A DNA stretch of 64,000 bases from Nonomuraea maritima (GTDB taxonomy: Bacteria > Actinomycetota > Actinomycetes > Streptosporangiales > Streptosporangiaceae). The stretch covers positions 53,741 to 117,740 of the forward strand of contig NZ_FNFB01000023.1 of NCBI RefSeq assembly GCF_900100395.1, read 5' to 3'. Positions 1 to 8,948 of this stretch are shown here, one piece after another; the stretch's first letter is position 1; every line of letters begins with the position of its first letter. The notes under the pieces were generated by a model. The model was not told the DNA's origin. It saw only the letters and a program-made list of their open reading frames with translations, and searched no databases. A program made the translations under genes and the position numbers.

Positions 1-242
1 CCACCCTTGTAGACGTTCATCGTGGGGATCTGGAGCACACCGTACTGGCGCGGAACTTCCGGGTTCTCGTCGATGTTGAGCTTGACGATCTCCAGCTTGT
101 CGCCGTGCTCCTTGGCGATCTCCTCCAGGATGGGGGAGACCTGACGGCACGGGCCGCACCATTCGGCCCAGAAGTCGACGAGCACAGGCTTGTCGCTCTT
201 GAGGACCTCGGAATCGAACGTGGCGTCGGTGACAGCCTTCAT
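1..242 (-). CDS. trxA: thioredoxin (3' end beyond the left edge)
   Basis: Thioredoxin is the cytosolic dithiol-disulfide reductase that hands electrons from thioredoxin reductase to ribonucleotide reductase, peroxiredoxins and other targets. The first 80 residues are in the window; the C-terminal quarter is off the left edge. Seen directly: the WCGPCR active site (Cys29, Cys32) and the IPT cis-proline segment at about residues 72-74. The ATG at 242 is preceded by a GAGGGAG ribosome binding site that lies across the trxB stop, 12 nt upstream, so the two genes form one operon and TrxB is the electron donor. It presumably shares the oxidative-stress promoter in front of trxB. Confidence 0.96.
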   Translation of the reverse strand, partial: MKAVTDATFDSEVLKSDKPVLVDFWAEWCGPCRQVSPILEEIAKEHGDKLEIVKLNIDENPEVPRQYGVLQIPTMNVYKG

Positions 243-254
243 GGCGCGCTCCCT

Positions 255-1187
255 CTACTTCTCGATGTTGGCCAGCCAGCGCTCGGAGTCGAGCGAGGCG
301 GCACAGCCGGTGCCGGCCGCGGTGATGGCCTGGCGATAGGTGTGGTCGACGACGTCACCCGCGGCGAACACGCCGTCGATGTTGGTCGCCGTGCTGGGCG
401 AGGCCACCTTGACGTAGCCGTTCTCGTCGAGCTCGATCTGGCCCTTGACGAGATCGGTGCGCGGGTCGTGGCCGATCGCGACGAACATCGCGTCGGCGGC
501 CAGCTCGCACTCCTCACCGGTCTTGACGTTGCGCAGCCGCACCGCCTCGACCTTGGTCTCGCCGAGCACCTGGACGACCTCGGAGTCCCAGACGAAACGG
601 ATCTTGTCGTTGGCGAACGCGCGCTCCTGCATGATCTTGCTGGCGCGCAGCGTGTCGCGGCGGTGCACGACCGTCACCATGCGCCCGAACCGCGTCAGGA
701 ACGTGGCCTCTTCCAGCGCCGTGTCGCCGCCGCCGACGACCACGATGTCCTTGTTGCGGAAGAAGAACCCGTCACAGGTCGCGCACCAGGACACGCCGTG
801 GCCCGACAGCCGCTTCTCGTCGGGCAGGCCGAGCTCGCGGTAACCGGAGCCCATGGCCAGGATGACGGACTTGGCGTAGTAGGTCTCGGTGTGGGTCTTC
901 ACGACCTTGGGACTGGCCTGCAGATCGACCTCGACCACGTCGTCGGCGATCAGCTCGGCGCCGAAGCGCTCGGCCTGCTTGCGCAGGTTGTCCATGAGGT
1001 CGGGGCCCATGATGCCGTCGGGGAACCCCGGGAAGTTCTCGACGTCGGTGGTGTTCATGAGTGCACCGCCGGCGGTGACGGAGCCCTCGAACACCAGAGG
1101 CTTCAGCTCGGCGCGCGCGGAGTAGACGGCCGCCGTGTAGCCCGCCGGGCCTGATCCGATAATGATCACGTTACGAACGTCGCTCAA
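255..1187 (-). CDS. trxB: thioredoxin-disulfide reductase
   Basis: Low-molecular-weight FAD enzyme of 310 residues that uses NADPH to reduce thioredoxin in the cytosol. The FAD-binding GSGPAG motif is at residues 11-16, the redox-active CATC pair is Cys135/Cys138, the NADPH-binding GGGDTA motif starts at about 152, and the C-terminal FAD motif GVFAAGD is near residue 280. Length and motif order are those of the bacterial family. It is the first gene of a trxB-trxA operon. A GGAAT-N18-GTT promoter element about 40 nt upstream of the start fits control by a SigR/SigH-type disulfide-stress sigma factor. Confidence 0.98.
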   Translation of the reverse strand: MSDVRNVIIIGSGPAGYTAAVYSARAELKPLVFEGSVTAGGALMNTTDVENFPGFPDGIMGPDLMDNLRKQAERFGAELIADDVVEVDLQASPKVVKTHTETYYAKSVILAMGSGYRELGLPDEKRLSGHGVSWCATCDGFFFRNKDIVVVGGGDTALEEATFLTRFGRMVTVVHRRDTLRASKIMQERAFANDKIRFVWDSEVVQVLGETKVEAVRLRNVKTGEECELAADAMFVAIGHDPRTDLVKGQIELDENGYVKVASPSTATNIDGVFAAGDVVDHTYRQAITAAGTGCAASLDSERWLANIEK

Positions 1188-1226
1188 CGCTGCACGCCTT
1201 CCTCGTCTGCTGTTGCCAACCCGCTC

Positions 1227-1252
1227 AACAGATCCTAGGCCGCCGTGATTCC
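1227..1252 (-). promoter_or_regulatory. SigR/SigH-type promoter of trxBA
   Basis: On the minus strand GGAAT (1252-1248) is followed after exactly 18 bases by GTT (1229-1227), 40 nt before the trxB start. This is the -35/-10 pattern of the disulfide-stress sigma factor SigR of Streptomyces (SigH of mycobacteria), for which trxBA is a classical target. The match is seen in the sequence; use by such a sigma factor is inferred. Confidence 0.75.
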
Positions 1253-1289
1253 CTGCCCTACCCCACGGTGCCGGGACGACGCCGGGGCA

Positions 1290-1317
1290 AAAGAAAGAGC
1301 CCGCCGAAGCGGGCTCT
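1290..1317 (-). terminator. rho-independent terminator after the sigM-anti-sigma genes
   Basis: A perfect 9-bp stem (1296-1304 with 1309-1317) closed by a 4-base loop. Read on the minus strand it is followed by a TTCTTTT tract. It lies 15 nt beyond the stop of the anti-sigma gene and separates the sigM transcript from trxBA. Confidence 0.85.
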
Positions 1318-1332
1318 GACGAGGGGCTGCCG

Positions 1333-2265
1333 TTACCAGCGGCCCAGTGCGGGTTTACGCAGGTTCTTGCAGTTGAACGGGTCGACGACGTCGACGCGGA
1401 CCGTCTGGGCCGCCCGCTGCTTCCAGGACGCCACGACGAGCGCCTCCTGGCCGTTGTACTGGCCCTGGTCGACCGCGAACACCTCGAGCCCGCTGCGCTT
1501 GGAGACCGCGCTGACGCACTTCGCGACCTGGTCGACCCCGGAGGGGTCGGTGCCCTGCATGGCCGGGGCCGGCCCGAGCAGGTCTTCGAGCGGCATCCGC
1601 AGCTCGTGGTTGCTGTAGTTGTGGTCGCTGTTGGTCACGTTGTACGCGAGCGCCCGAGCGGGGCTCCTCGACGGCTCCTCCTGAGCGCTCGACGCCGCGG
1701 ACGACTCGACCGGCAGGGCGACCGTGGGCGCGCCGCTCTGGTCGTCACCGCCGGCGACGAGCAGGCTGGTGGCGGTCACCGCCGTGCCCACCACCGCCAC
1801 CGCGGCGGCGGCCGCGATGGCGGGCATCGCCCAGCGGCGCCGCTGCGCGGACCGCCGGGAGGACCGCCGCGCCGGGACGACGCTGCCGTCCTCGGCGACC
1901 ACGCCGAGGCGTACGGGCTGCTCCGGCTGCGCCTCCGCGCGGGACGGCTCGGCCTGGCGCTCCCACGGGGCGTCCCGCATGAGCTCGTCCCAGTCAGGTG
2001 TTTCCACGAGGCCGAGGCCTCCGCTCCGGCGGGACTCCGCCTCGGCCGCCAGCGCCTTGTCGACGCGCAGTGCGACGCCCATCGGCATGGCCGGTGTGGG
2101 GGTCGCCGCGAGCACCTCGCGAACAGCCGCCAGGTCGGCCAACAGCTCCCCGCAGGGGTCGCAGACCGCGAGATGCTCGCGGACTCGCTGGGCCGTTCCG
2201 GCGTCCAAGAGATCTTCGGCCAGCTCGGCCAAAATCTCAAGATCGTAGTGCGTATCACCCGTCAC
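1333..2265 (-). CDS. zinc-binding anti-sigma factor, partner of SigM
   Basis: Membrane-anchored anti-sigma factor of about 310 residues that should hold SigM inactive at the membrane. The N-terminal cytosolic domain carries the zinc anti-sigma signature H-x3-C-x2-C (His31, Cys35, Cys38). It is followed by a charged linker, one membrane helix at about residues 147-170 and an extracytoplasmic domain of about 135 residues. A longer open frame exists, but the GTG at 2265 has an AAGGGAG ribosome binding site, gives the expected N-terminus and overlaps the end of sigM by 11 nt, as expected for a translationally coupled sigma/anti-sigma pair. Mycobacterial RsmA (Rv3912) sits in the same position. 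Confidence 0.88.
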   Translation of the reverse strand: MTGDTHYDLEILAELAEDLLDAGTAQRVREHLAVCDPCGELLADLAAVREVLAATPTPAMPMGVALRVDKALAAEAESRRSGGLGLVETPDWDELMRDAPWERQAEPSRAEAQPEQPVRLGVVAEDGSVVPARRSSRRSAQRRRWAMPAIAAAAAVAVVGTAVTATSLLVAGGDDQSGAPTVALPVESSAASSAQEEPSRSPARALAYNVTNSDHNYSNHELRMPLEDLLGPAPAMQGTDPSGVDQVAKCVSAVSKRSGLEVFAVDQGQYNGQEALVVASWKQRAAQTVRVDVVDPFNCKNLRKPALGRW

Positions 2266-2890
2266 GAAGTTCTGCTCCCTTCGCGGATGAGACGCGGTTG
2301 GCCTCGGATCGGTTCCGCAGATGCGAAAGAATTGGGGCAAGTTTCGCGCGCCCACGTGCGCACCTGCTCTTCACCGTGCCGCTGGGCACCTGGAGCACCT
2401 GAGCTGCGTCTTCGACGGAATAGCCCATCATGTCGACCAGCACGAGCGCCGCCCGCTGGTCGCCCGGCAGGAGTTTCAACGCGGCCGAAACCTCCATGGA
2501 GACCTCGCGCTCAAGCGTCTGGTCGGGCATCGGGGTCTCGCGCTCGGCCGCCTCGATGAGCTCGTCGTCGGCGACCGGGCGTACGGACTTGCGCCGCATC
2601 CGGTCGAGGCAGGCGTTCACCACGATGCGGTGCAACCACGTCGTGACGGCCGCCTCGCCGCGGAACGTCGCGGCCTTGCGGTAGGCGGAGACGAAGGCGT
2701 CCTGCACGGCGTCGGCGGCCTCGTCGGGATCGCCGAGCGTACGCAGGGCGACCGCCCACATGCGGTCGCGGTGGCGTTTGACGATGTCGCTGAAGGCGTG
2801 TGGATCCCCGTTGATGTGCGCGGTCAGCAGCTCGGCGTCGGTGACGGCCGGCCGCTCCGCGGATGAGGGTGTCTCGGGTGGGGAGTTCAC
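2255..2890 (-). CDS. sigM: ECF RNA polymerase sigma factor SigM
   Basis: Extracytoplasmic-function sigma factor of 211 residues. Region 2 (about 25-95) contains the acidic DEAADAVQDAF core-binding segment and the WLHRIVVNAC stretch. Region 4 (about 145-195) contains the helix-turn-helix ending in GTVKSRCARGR. The place between the murJ/pseudokinase genes and trxB identifies it as the SigM of actinobacteria (Rv3911 position). The neighbouring overlapping gene encodes its zinc anti-sigma factor. Only 15 nt separate it from the pseudokinase gene, so it probably also belongs to the longer DUF6049-murJ transcript. Confidence 0.95.
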   Translation of the reverse strand: MNSPPETPSSAERPAVTDAELLTAHINGDPHAFSDIVKRHRDRMWAVALRTLGDPDEAADAVQDAFVSAYRKAATFRGEAAVTTWLHRIVVNACLDRMRRKSVRPVADDELIEAAERETPMPDQTLEREVSMEVSAALKLLPGDQRAALVLVDMMGYSVEDAAQVLQVPSGTVKSRCARGRAKLAPILSHLRNRSEANRVSSAKGAELRDG

Positions 2891-2905
2891 AAGAGGGATT
2901 CCTGA

Positions 2906-4426
2906 TTATGCCGATCCGGGAGAGTGCACCACTACCTCATAGATGGTGCCATGAAAAGTGCCTGCATCCATCGGAACGCGCGTAAACCAGATCAAAACGT
3001 ACTGACCGGTGGTTTCCTTCTCCGGAGTCAGCGTGGTCTTGCCCGACGCGTCCTTCGCCGTCGCGACCGTCTTCAGGGAGCCGAGCTCGGGGGAGTCGCC
3101 CACCTTCAGCTCCACCGCCGCGCCCGGCGCGTTCGACAGAGTAGCCACGACGTCGCTGATCTGCATCGACTTGCCCATGTCGAGGAGCAGGCCGACACCG
3201 TCCTTGAGCCGGCCGAGGTCGGCGCTCGTGTAGGTCTCGGTCTTCCACAGCGTGCTGGGCTTGCCGTCGATGGCCAGCTTCGCGCTGTCGGGCTTCTCGT
3301 CGCCGTCGCCCAGCGGGTCGAAGCCGCGGGCCGAGACGGGCTTGACCGCCTGGGTCTCCACCGGCTTGGACGACTCGGAGGTGGTGGGCGTGTTGCCGGC
3401 GACCGTGGGCTCGCTCGGACTGCCCAGGCTGCGGCCGATCGTCCACGCGCCGACGCCGACCGCCGCGATGACGAGCAGCACCAGCAGCGTCATCAGCACC
3501 CGGTTGAGCGTGCTGCCGCCACCACCGGGACGGACCGGACGGTGCTGCACGGGGGGCAGCGGCTGGAGCGTGGTCTTCTGCCGGTGGGCGACGTCGAGGC
3601 CCTCGGTGTGGGAGGCCGAGGCCACCGCGGGTGTCGAGGGGTAGGAGATCGCGATGGGCATCGGCCTGGCGACGTCGGCCAGCGCCTCGGCGATCTCGCC
3701 CGGGGCGGTCAGCGGGGCCTGCCCCTTGCGCGACTCGGGCAGGCACGCCCGCACCGTGACGGCGTCGAGGTAGCCCGGCACACCGGCGGTGACCTGCCGG
3801 GGCGTGCAGAAGTGGCCGTCGGTCATGGGGGCCGCGGGCAGGTCGCCCTCTTCCTCGTCGCCCGGCCAGTGACCGGTCAGCCCGGCGTACAGCAGCCGGC
3901 CGAGCCCTTCGGCGTCGTCCAGGGCGGGCTGGTCGGTGGTGAGGCCGGACACCGCGGCGTCGACGGCCACGCCGAGCACCTTGACCGTGTTGCCGGTCGT
4001 CCACACCAGGTGGGCGGGACGCAGGCACAGGTGGTAGAGCTGCGCCTCGTGGGCGTGCGCCAGCGCCTCGGCGGCCTCGGCCACCAGGCCGGCGGCCCGC
4101 TCGGGCTCCAGCGGTCCCGCGGCGAGCAGGTCGGCCAGCGTCTCGCCGGTCACCCACTCGCTGACGACGTAGGCGGCCTTGTCGTCCTCGGCCGCGTCGA
4201 AGACCTGGGTGAGGCGCGGGTCGGTGAGGCGGCTCGCCGCGCGGGCGGCCGTGACGACCTCGTGGACGCGCGGGAAGTCGGGCGAGAACGTGTGGACGGC
4301 GACGGGCCGGGCCAGGATCTCGTCGATGGCCTTCCACAGGGTGGCCCCGTCGGCCTCGCTGACGCGATCTTCCAGCCGGAAGCGTTCGGCGAGGCGGGTG
4401 CCGGGGGTGACGGCCGACGTGCTCAC
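2906..4426 (-). CDS. membrane pseudokinase with extracytoplasmic discoidin-like domain (MurJ partner)
   Basis: 506-residue protein with a serine/threonine-kinase-like domain at residues 10-265, a proline-rich linker, one membrane helix at 307-330 and an extracytoplasmic beta-rich domain at about 365-506 resembling a discoidin fold. The catalytic motifs are gone: the VAVK lysine position is His45, the HRD-K-N loop reads HLCLRPAH at 132-139, and the DFG position reads GVA near 152-154. It is therefore a pseudokinase. In mycobacteria the same module is fused to the C-terminus of MviN/MurJ and, once phosphorylated, binds the FHA protein FhaA to control peptidoglycan synthesis. Here it is a separate gene directly downstream of murJ. 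Function is inferred from that homologous arrangement. Confidence 0.88.
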   Translation of the reverse strand: MSTSAVTPGTRLAERFRLEDRVSEADGATLWKAIDEILARPVAVHTFSPDFPRVHEVVTAARAASRLTDPRLTQVFDAAEDDKAAYVVSEWVTGETLADLLAAGPLEPERAAGLVAEAAEALAHAHEAQLYHLCLRPAHLVWTTGNTVKVLGVAVDAAVSGLTTDQPALDDAEGLGRLLYAGLTGHWPGDEEEGDLPAAPMTDGHFCTPRQVTAGVPGYLDAVTVRACLPESRKGQAPLTAPGEIAEALADVARPMPIAISYPSTPAVASASHTEGLDVAHRQKTTLQPLPPVQHRPVRPGGGGSTLNRVLMTLLVLLVIAAVGVGAWTIGRSLGSPSEPTVAGNTPTTSESSKPVETQAVKPVSARGFDPLGDGDEKPDSAKLAIDGKPSTLWKTETYTSADLGRLKDGVGLLLDMGKSMQISDVVATLSNAPGAAVELKVGDSPELGSLKTVATAKDASGKTTLTPEKETTGQYVLIWFTRVPMDAGTFHGTIYEVVVHSPGSA

Positions 4427-4589
4427 AGGCTCACTCCGCTAGGCCGATCGGGGGTGCTCATGTCTCCACTCACCCGCGTGGTGTCCCACGAAGGCACGCT
4501 ATGCCGGATGGATCCGCCCACGCCCCTCCTGCTTCCATTCGCGCGTGTCGGGCTCCATGGTAGTGCCGAGGAGATTCCGCCCGCGTTCT

Positions 4590-6197
4590 TTACCGACCTA
4601 CCCGCCTCGCGACCATCCCAACGATCGAGTTGACCTCGGGAATGCGCATTCTGTGGGCCACGCCGAGATAAAGCAGCATCCCGAGACCGCCGCCGCTGGC
4701 CAGAACGATCAACGAATTGACGAACCCTAGCCCGTCGAGCGCCTCCGTGACCACCCATACGGCGGCGAGAGCCAGTACGGCGGTCGGCAGAGCCGAGAGA
4801 TACATCCGCGTCAGGGCCATGCCGACGGTCCATCCGCCCAGCCCTTGGACCCGGCGGCTGGCCAGCGTCCAGGCGAGGACCGCGCCCAGCGCGTACGCGA
4901 TCGCGTACGCCAGCGCCAGCCCCATGACCGTGTAGCGGGCCGGCAGCACCGCCGACAGCAGCACCATGAACACCGCGTTGACGGCCGTCGTGCCGGCGCC
5001 GATGTAGACCGGGGTACGGGTGTCGCCGAAGCTGTAGAACACCCGCAGCAACAGCTGGAAGATCGCGAACGGCACCAGCGCGAGCCCGTACACCTGCAGC
5101 ACGTTGCCGATGTAGACGGCGTCGGCGACGCTGTTGGCGCCGTGGCCGTAGATCGGCACGGTGATCGCCGGGCCCAGCACCATGAGCAGCAGCGAGACCG
5201 GCACCATGACCGAGCAGATCAGCCGTACGCTCGACCCGAACTCGGTGCGCACGTCGTCGAAGCGCCCTTCGGTCACCGCCCGGCTCATGCGCGGCAGCAT
5301 CGCGGTGATCACCGAGACGCCGATGACGCCGTACGGGAGCTGGAAGAGCTGGAAGGCCAGGGTGTACGGGCTGATGCCGTGGCCGGGCACCTCGTTGCCC
5401 GCCGAGCTGGCCAGGTTGGTGGTCAGCACGAAGCCGAGCTGGGTGACCACCACGTAGCCGATCGTCCAGATGCCGGCCCTGCCCATCTCGCCGAGCCGGG
5501 CGTTGCGCAGGTCGAACCGCGGCATGAAGGAGAACCCGACCCGCCGCAGCGCCACGATCAGCACGACCGACTGCGCCACGATGCCGGCCGTGGTGCCGAG
5601 GCCGAGCAGCGCGAGGTCGCCATCGGTCACCTTGGCGAGGTCGCCGCCGCCGGTGCCGAGGCCCGCGTAGAGGAGGAACGCGCCGATCTGCACCACGTTG
5701 TTGAGCACGGGCGCCCACATGGGGGCGCCGTAGCGGTCATGCGTGTTGAGGATGGCGCCCGCCACGGACCCGATGCCGAAGAAGGCCAGCTGCGGCAGGA
5801 TGAACCGGGCCAGCGTGACCGCGACCTCGAACTCGCGGCTGCCGCGGTCCCAGTCGGTGTAGAGGTCGATGAGCAGCGGCGCGACCAGCACGGCGAGCGC
5901 CGCGACCACGATGAGCGCGGCCGTGGAGAGCGTCAGCAGCCGCTGCTCGTAGGCCCGGCCGCGGTCGGGGTCGTGCTGCTGCGCCCGGACGATCATCGGC
6001 ACGACGACGCTGCTCAGCACGCCGAGCAGCAGCAGGTCGAGGATGCTGTACGGGATCGCGTACGCCGCGTTGTAGGAGTCGCCGAGCGCCGCCGTGCCGA
6101 TCGCGTAGGCGAGGACCATCGACCGCACGAACCCCGTGACCCTGGACACCATGGTGCCCGCCGCCATGATGGCGCTGGCCCGAAGCATGCGGCTCAT
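4590..6197 (-). CDS. murJ: lipid II flippase MurJ (MviN)
   Basis: Polytopic membrane protein of 535 residues of the MVF/MurJ branch of the MOP superfamily, which moves lipid-linked peptidoglycan precursor to the outer face of the membrane. The N-terminal segment with MVSRVTGFVRSMV is the typical MurJ signature, and about 14 hydrophobic helices fill the chain. It lacks the C-terminal pseudokinase extension of mycobacterial MviN, which is instead the next gene. Its ATG overlaps the stop of the DUF6049 gene by 4 nt, giving a DUF6049-murJ-pseudokinase-sigM-anti-sigma order. The 163 bases between it and the pseudokinase gene hold nothing recognisable. Confidence 0.95.
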   Translation of the reverse strand: MSRMLRASAIMAAGTMVSRVTGFVRSMVLAYAIGTAALGDSYNAAYAIPYSILDLLLLGVLSSVVVPMIVRAQQHDPDRGRAYEQRLLTLSTAALIVVAALAVLVAPLLIDLYTDWDRGSREFEVAVTLARFILPQLAFFGIGSVAGAILNTHDRYGAPMWAPVLNNVVQIGAFLLYAGLGTGGGDLAKVTDGDLALLGLGTTAGIVAQSVVLIVALRRVGFSFMPRFDLRNARLGEMGRAGIWTIGYVVVTQLGFVLTTNLASSAGNEVPGHGISPYTLAFQLFQLPYGVIGVSVITAMLPRMSRAVTEGRFDDVRTEFGSSVRLICSVMVPVSLLLMVLGPAITVPIYGHGANSVADAVYIGNVLQVYGLALVPFAIFQLLLRVFYSFGDTRTPVYIGAGTTAVNAVFMVLLSAVLPARYTVMGLALAYAIAYALGAVLAWTLASRRVQGLGGWTVGMALTRMYLSALPTAVLALAAVWVVTEALDGLGFVNSLIVLASGGGLGMLLYLGVAHRMRIPEVNSIVGMVARRVGR

Positions 6198-8290
6198 ACG
6201 GTCTCACTTTCCCGTGACTTGGCGGCGCGTTCGTGCCTGCGCTGGGACCTGCGGCGGAGCAACCGCGTGACCACCGCGGCGAGCATCACGGTCAGCGCCG
6301 CCCCCACGATGACCAGCGCGATCCCGGTGTAGCCGGTCGTACGGATCGTCAGCCGCTGCGGCTTGCCGTACGGCTGCCTGTCGGCGGTCAGCAGCTGCAC
6401 GGTCACCGTCGCGTCGCCGTTGACCGTGGCGGTCATCCGCACCTGGACCGTGCCGCTCTGACCCCCTCCGATCGGCAGCGGCTCGTCCTGCGGGAAGTCG
6501 ACCTGCAGCAGGTCGGGGTTGTCGGACTTGACGTCGATGAAGAGCTGGATCGGCGTGGACAGGGAGTTCTTCACGCTGATGGGGACCACGCCGTTGCTGC
6601 CCGCCAGCGTGCGCGGAGCGCTGGTGATCTGGATCTTGTCGGTGGTCGACTTGACGGCGTCGCCGACCAGCTTGGTGACCGCGCGGCCCGCCCGCGTGCT
6701 GGTGCGCCAGGCCGACGAGGTCAGCCGCAGCACCGCCGCGTCGAAGGCGGACTCGGTCTTCTCGACCTTGACGAGCGCGGTGAGCTGCGCCTGGTGCCAG
6801 GTGTCCTTGACCGGCGCGAGGTATTTGCGGCCCAGCTCGTCCTTGCGGTTCTGGTTGGTGTAGCTCAGCCCGGCGCGCGGGACGGACGCCTTGCCCGGCT
6901 TGACGGAGTCGAGGGGGACCAGCTGCAGCCAGGGCAGCCGGCCCGCGGTCTTCAGCAGCGAGCTGACGAGCGCCGGGTTGGGGTTCCAGCGCCGCGAGGG
7001 GGCGATGACCAGCGTCCGCTGCGCGGTCTGGCCGGGTTCGGCGGAGATCAGCGCGGTCTCGGCGACGAAGCGCTGCGTGCTCAGCACGGACGACGCGCCG
7101 GACGCCGGCTCGAAGATGCGGCTCAGCTCGGCGTCGGCCGTCAGCGCGGTGACCGGCCCGTTGACCGAGTCGAGCTTCGCGGCGGCGTCGGGCGTGGTGG
7201 TGAGTGGCTGCTGCGGCGGCAGGTTGGCGGGGTCGAGCAGGACCGTGTCGACGCCGCTGACCGAGAGCAGGTCGAGCGCGTCGGGGTCGAGCAGGCCCGC
7301 GGCCGGCCAGTTGATGTTCGTCTTGGCGCCCCGGCCGAGCAGCGTCTGGGCCTTCGCCGCGCCGAGTTCGATGGCCCGCTTCGGCTGCGTGTCGAGCCCC
7401 TGGTGGGCGAGCGCCGTCACGTCGGGGTCGGCGTACGGGGTCGCGACCAAGGGGGAGGCGGCCAGCGAGGTGCGCATGGCCGTCAGCCAGTTCTTGGCCG
7501 CGGCGCTGGCGGGCTTGGGCTGTTCGCCGCCGCGGCTCTTGACGCGGTAGGCGCGCGACATCGCGTCGACGTCGTCGAGCAGCGCGGGGTCGACGACCCA
7601 TGTGGTGCTGGCGGGCGCGGACTGCGCGATGGTCGCGAGGTCGGTCAGCCGGCCGCCGTCGCCGAGCGAGCCGGCGAGCTTGTCGTCGACGAACACCGGC
7701 CCGTCGACGGCCCGGTGGGGCTGGTCGATCACCGGCAGCACGACGGCCACCTTGACGCGCGGCGGCTTCGGGTTGGTGGGGGGCGCGTACGTCAGGTAGG
7801 TGCGCTGCGCCACCAGGGCGGCCCCGGCGTTGGGCGCGACCTCGACGGCGACCGGGTAGGCCCCGAACGTCCGGTAGCCGAGCTGCACGGGCGTAGCGGT
7901 GAACTGCCAGCGCGCCTGCCCGCCCGCGGGGATCGACGGGATGATCATCGCGGACGTGCTGGAGACGTTGTACGGGAGCGTCGCGGTGTTCTGGTCGCCC
8001 TGGTAGGCCGCCAGCGTCGCCCGGTCGGTGAAGGGCTGCGCCTGGTAGCGCAGGCGCACGTACACGTTGGTGAGCGGCGTGCCGGTGTCGTTGCGTACGG
8101 TGCCGGAGAACGTGATCACGTCGGTGAGGTTCTTCGCCACCGACGGCGTGATCGAGCCGATCGACAACGACACGGTCTGCCTGGCCGTCGTGGACAGCGG
8201 CCGCGAGGCAGCGAGGCTGGGCGCGGCCGCCATCGTGGGGGCGAGCAGCGCGGCGGACAGCATGGCGAGCAGCGCGGCCTTACGGATCAC
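6194..8290 (-). CDS. secreted, membrane-anchored DUF6049-family protein
   Basis: Protein of 698 residues with a cleavable-looking signal peptide (residues 1-28, ending near SLA-AS), a large extracytoplasmic region and a membrane helix near 650-675 followed by a short basic cytoplasmic tail (RRRSQRRHERAAKS). The N-terminal part looks like an immunoglobulin-type bacterial domain, and the region at 560-640 like a second beta-sandwich. A homolog of unknown activity lies in the same place, upstream of mviN, in mycobacteria (Rv3909) and Streptomyces. Its 4-nt overlap with murJ suggests a role in cell-wall assembly. The exact function is unknown. Confidence 0.85.
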   Translation of the reverse strand: MIRKAALLAMLSAALLAPTMAAAPSLAASRPLSTTARQTVSLSIGSITPSVAKNLTDVITFSGTVRNDTGTPLTNVYVRLRYQAQPFTDRATLAAYQGDQNTATLPYNVSSTSAMIIPSIPAGGQARWQFTATPVQLGYRTFGAYPVAVEVAPNAGAALVAQRTYLTYAPPTNPKPPRVKVAVVLPVIDQPHRAVDGPVFVDDKLAGSLGDGGRLTDLATIAQSAPASTTWVVDPALLDDVDAMSRAYRVKSRGGEQPKPASAAAKNWLTAMRTSLAASPLVATPYADPDVTALAHQGLDTQPKRAIELGAAKAQTLLGRGAKTNINWPAAGLLDPDALDLLSVSGVDTVLLDPANLPPQQPLTTTPDAAAKLDSVNGPVTALTADAELSRIFEPASGASSVLSTQRFVAETALISAEPGQTAQRTLVIAPSRRWNPNPALVSSLLKTAGRLPWLQLVPLDSVKPGKASVPRAGLSYTNQNRKDELGRKYLAPVKDTWHQAQLTALVKVEKTESAFDAAVLRLTSSAWRTSTRAGRAVTKLVGDAVKSTTDKIQITSAPRTLAGSNGVVPISVKNSLSTPIQLFIDVKSDNPDLLQVDFPQDEPLPIGGGQSGTVQVRMTATVNGDATVTVQLLTADRQPYGKPQRLTIRTTGYTGIALVIVGAALTVMLAAVVTRLLRRRSQRRHERAAKSRESETV

Positions 8291-8340
8291 GCTGACACCC
8301 GGGCTGGTCTACGACGACGCACGCCCGCAATGGTACGGGC

Positions 8341-8865
8341 TCAGTGCCGTCGCGCGACCGCTCCACGTGCTCCCCTGGGTCGCGAGCCACGTAGGTCGAC
8401 TATCTTGCCCGGCAGGAGAGTCAGCAGGTCAAGGCCCCGTACGGCGAGGGCTGTGTGCCGCTCTCCGGTGGGCATGAAGATCGGTTCCGGTCCGGTGGTG
8501 AGGCGGTCGTCGACGAAGACCGGCAGCGACTCCGGCAGCAGCAGCGGGCAGACCAGCCCGTCGGCGTAGTCGGTGGCCGCGTTCACCACGCGCGACGAGG
8601 CAGGACGCACCTGGCGCGCGCCGAGCAGACCGCCGACGACGCCGGGGCGCGGGGGGAGCGAGACGGGGGAGGTGACCCCGACGACGACCTCGCGGCCTGA
8701 CCTGGTCGCCACCTCGAGCACCGTCACCATCAGGCACCTCTCGGGCGCGGCCGAGACCGTCTCGGGCAGCTCTTCGGCGCATGTCATGGGGCGCGGAAGG
8801 CGTACGATCTCATGATGGACTTGGTGCGCGAGGAGCCAGCGGTGGATCGCGAGGGCGTCCTTCAT
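8341..8865 (-). CDS. YbaK/EbsC-type aminoacyl-tRNA deacylase-like protein
   Basis: 174-residue protein with the overall pattern of the YbaK/ProX editing-domain family, which hydrolyses misacylated tRNAs (for example Cys-tRNAPro or Ala-tRNAPro) in trans. Visible features are the N-terminal IHRWLLAHQVHHEIVRL helix-strand, the central VTSPVSLPPRPGV segment and the C-terminal FVDDRLTTG...FMPTGERHTALAV part typical of the fold. It diverges from pcnA, which makes the tRNA CCA end, so both may concern tRNA quality. The basic C-terminal tail (RGSRPRGARGAVARRH) is unusual. Substrate is unknown. Confidence 0.75.
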   Translation of the reverse strand: MKDALAIHRWLLAHQVHHEIVRLPRPMTCAEELPETVSAAPERCLMVTVLEVATRSGREVVVGVTSPVSLPPRPGVVGGLLGARQVRPASSRVVNAATDYADGLVCPLLLPESLPVFVDDRLTTGPEPIFMPTGERHTALAVRGLDLLTLLPGKIVDLRGSRPRGARGAVARRH

Positions 8866-8948
8866 ATAGTCCTCCTCCTTGCCTCATGCCCTGGCCCCCG
8901 ACGGTCCTTGGACCGACGGTAACCCGGACCCGGTGTGGCTCGGGGGAT

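Noticed and set aside
8781..8948. N-terminal extension of pcnA from the upstream start
   Set aside because: It overlaps the divergent YbaK-type gene, is low-complexity and lacks counterparts in the family as I know it.
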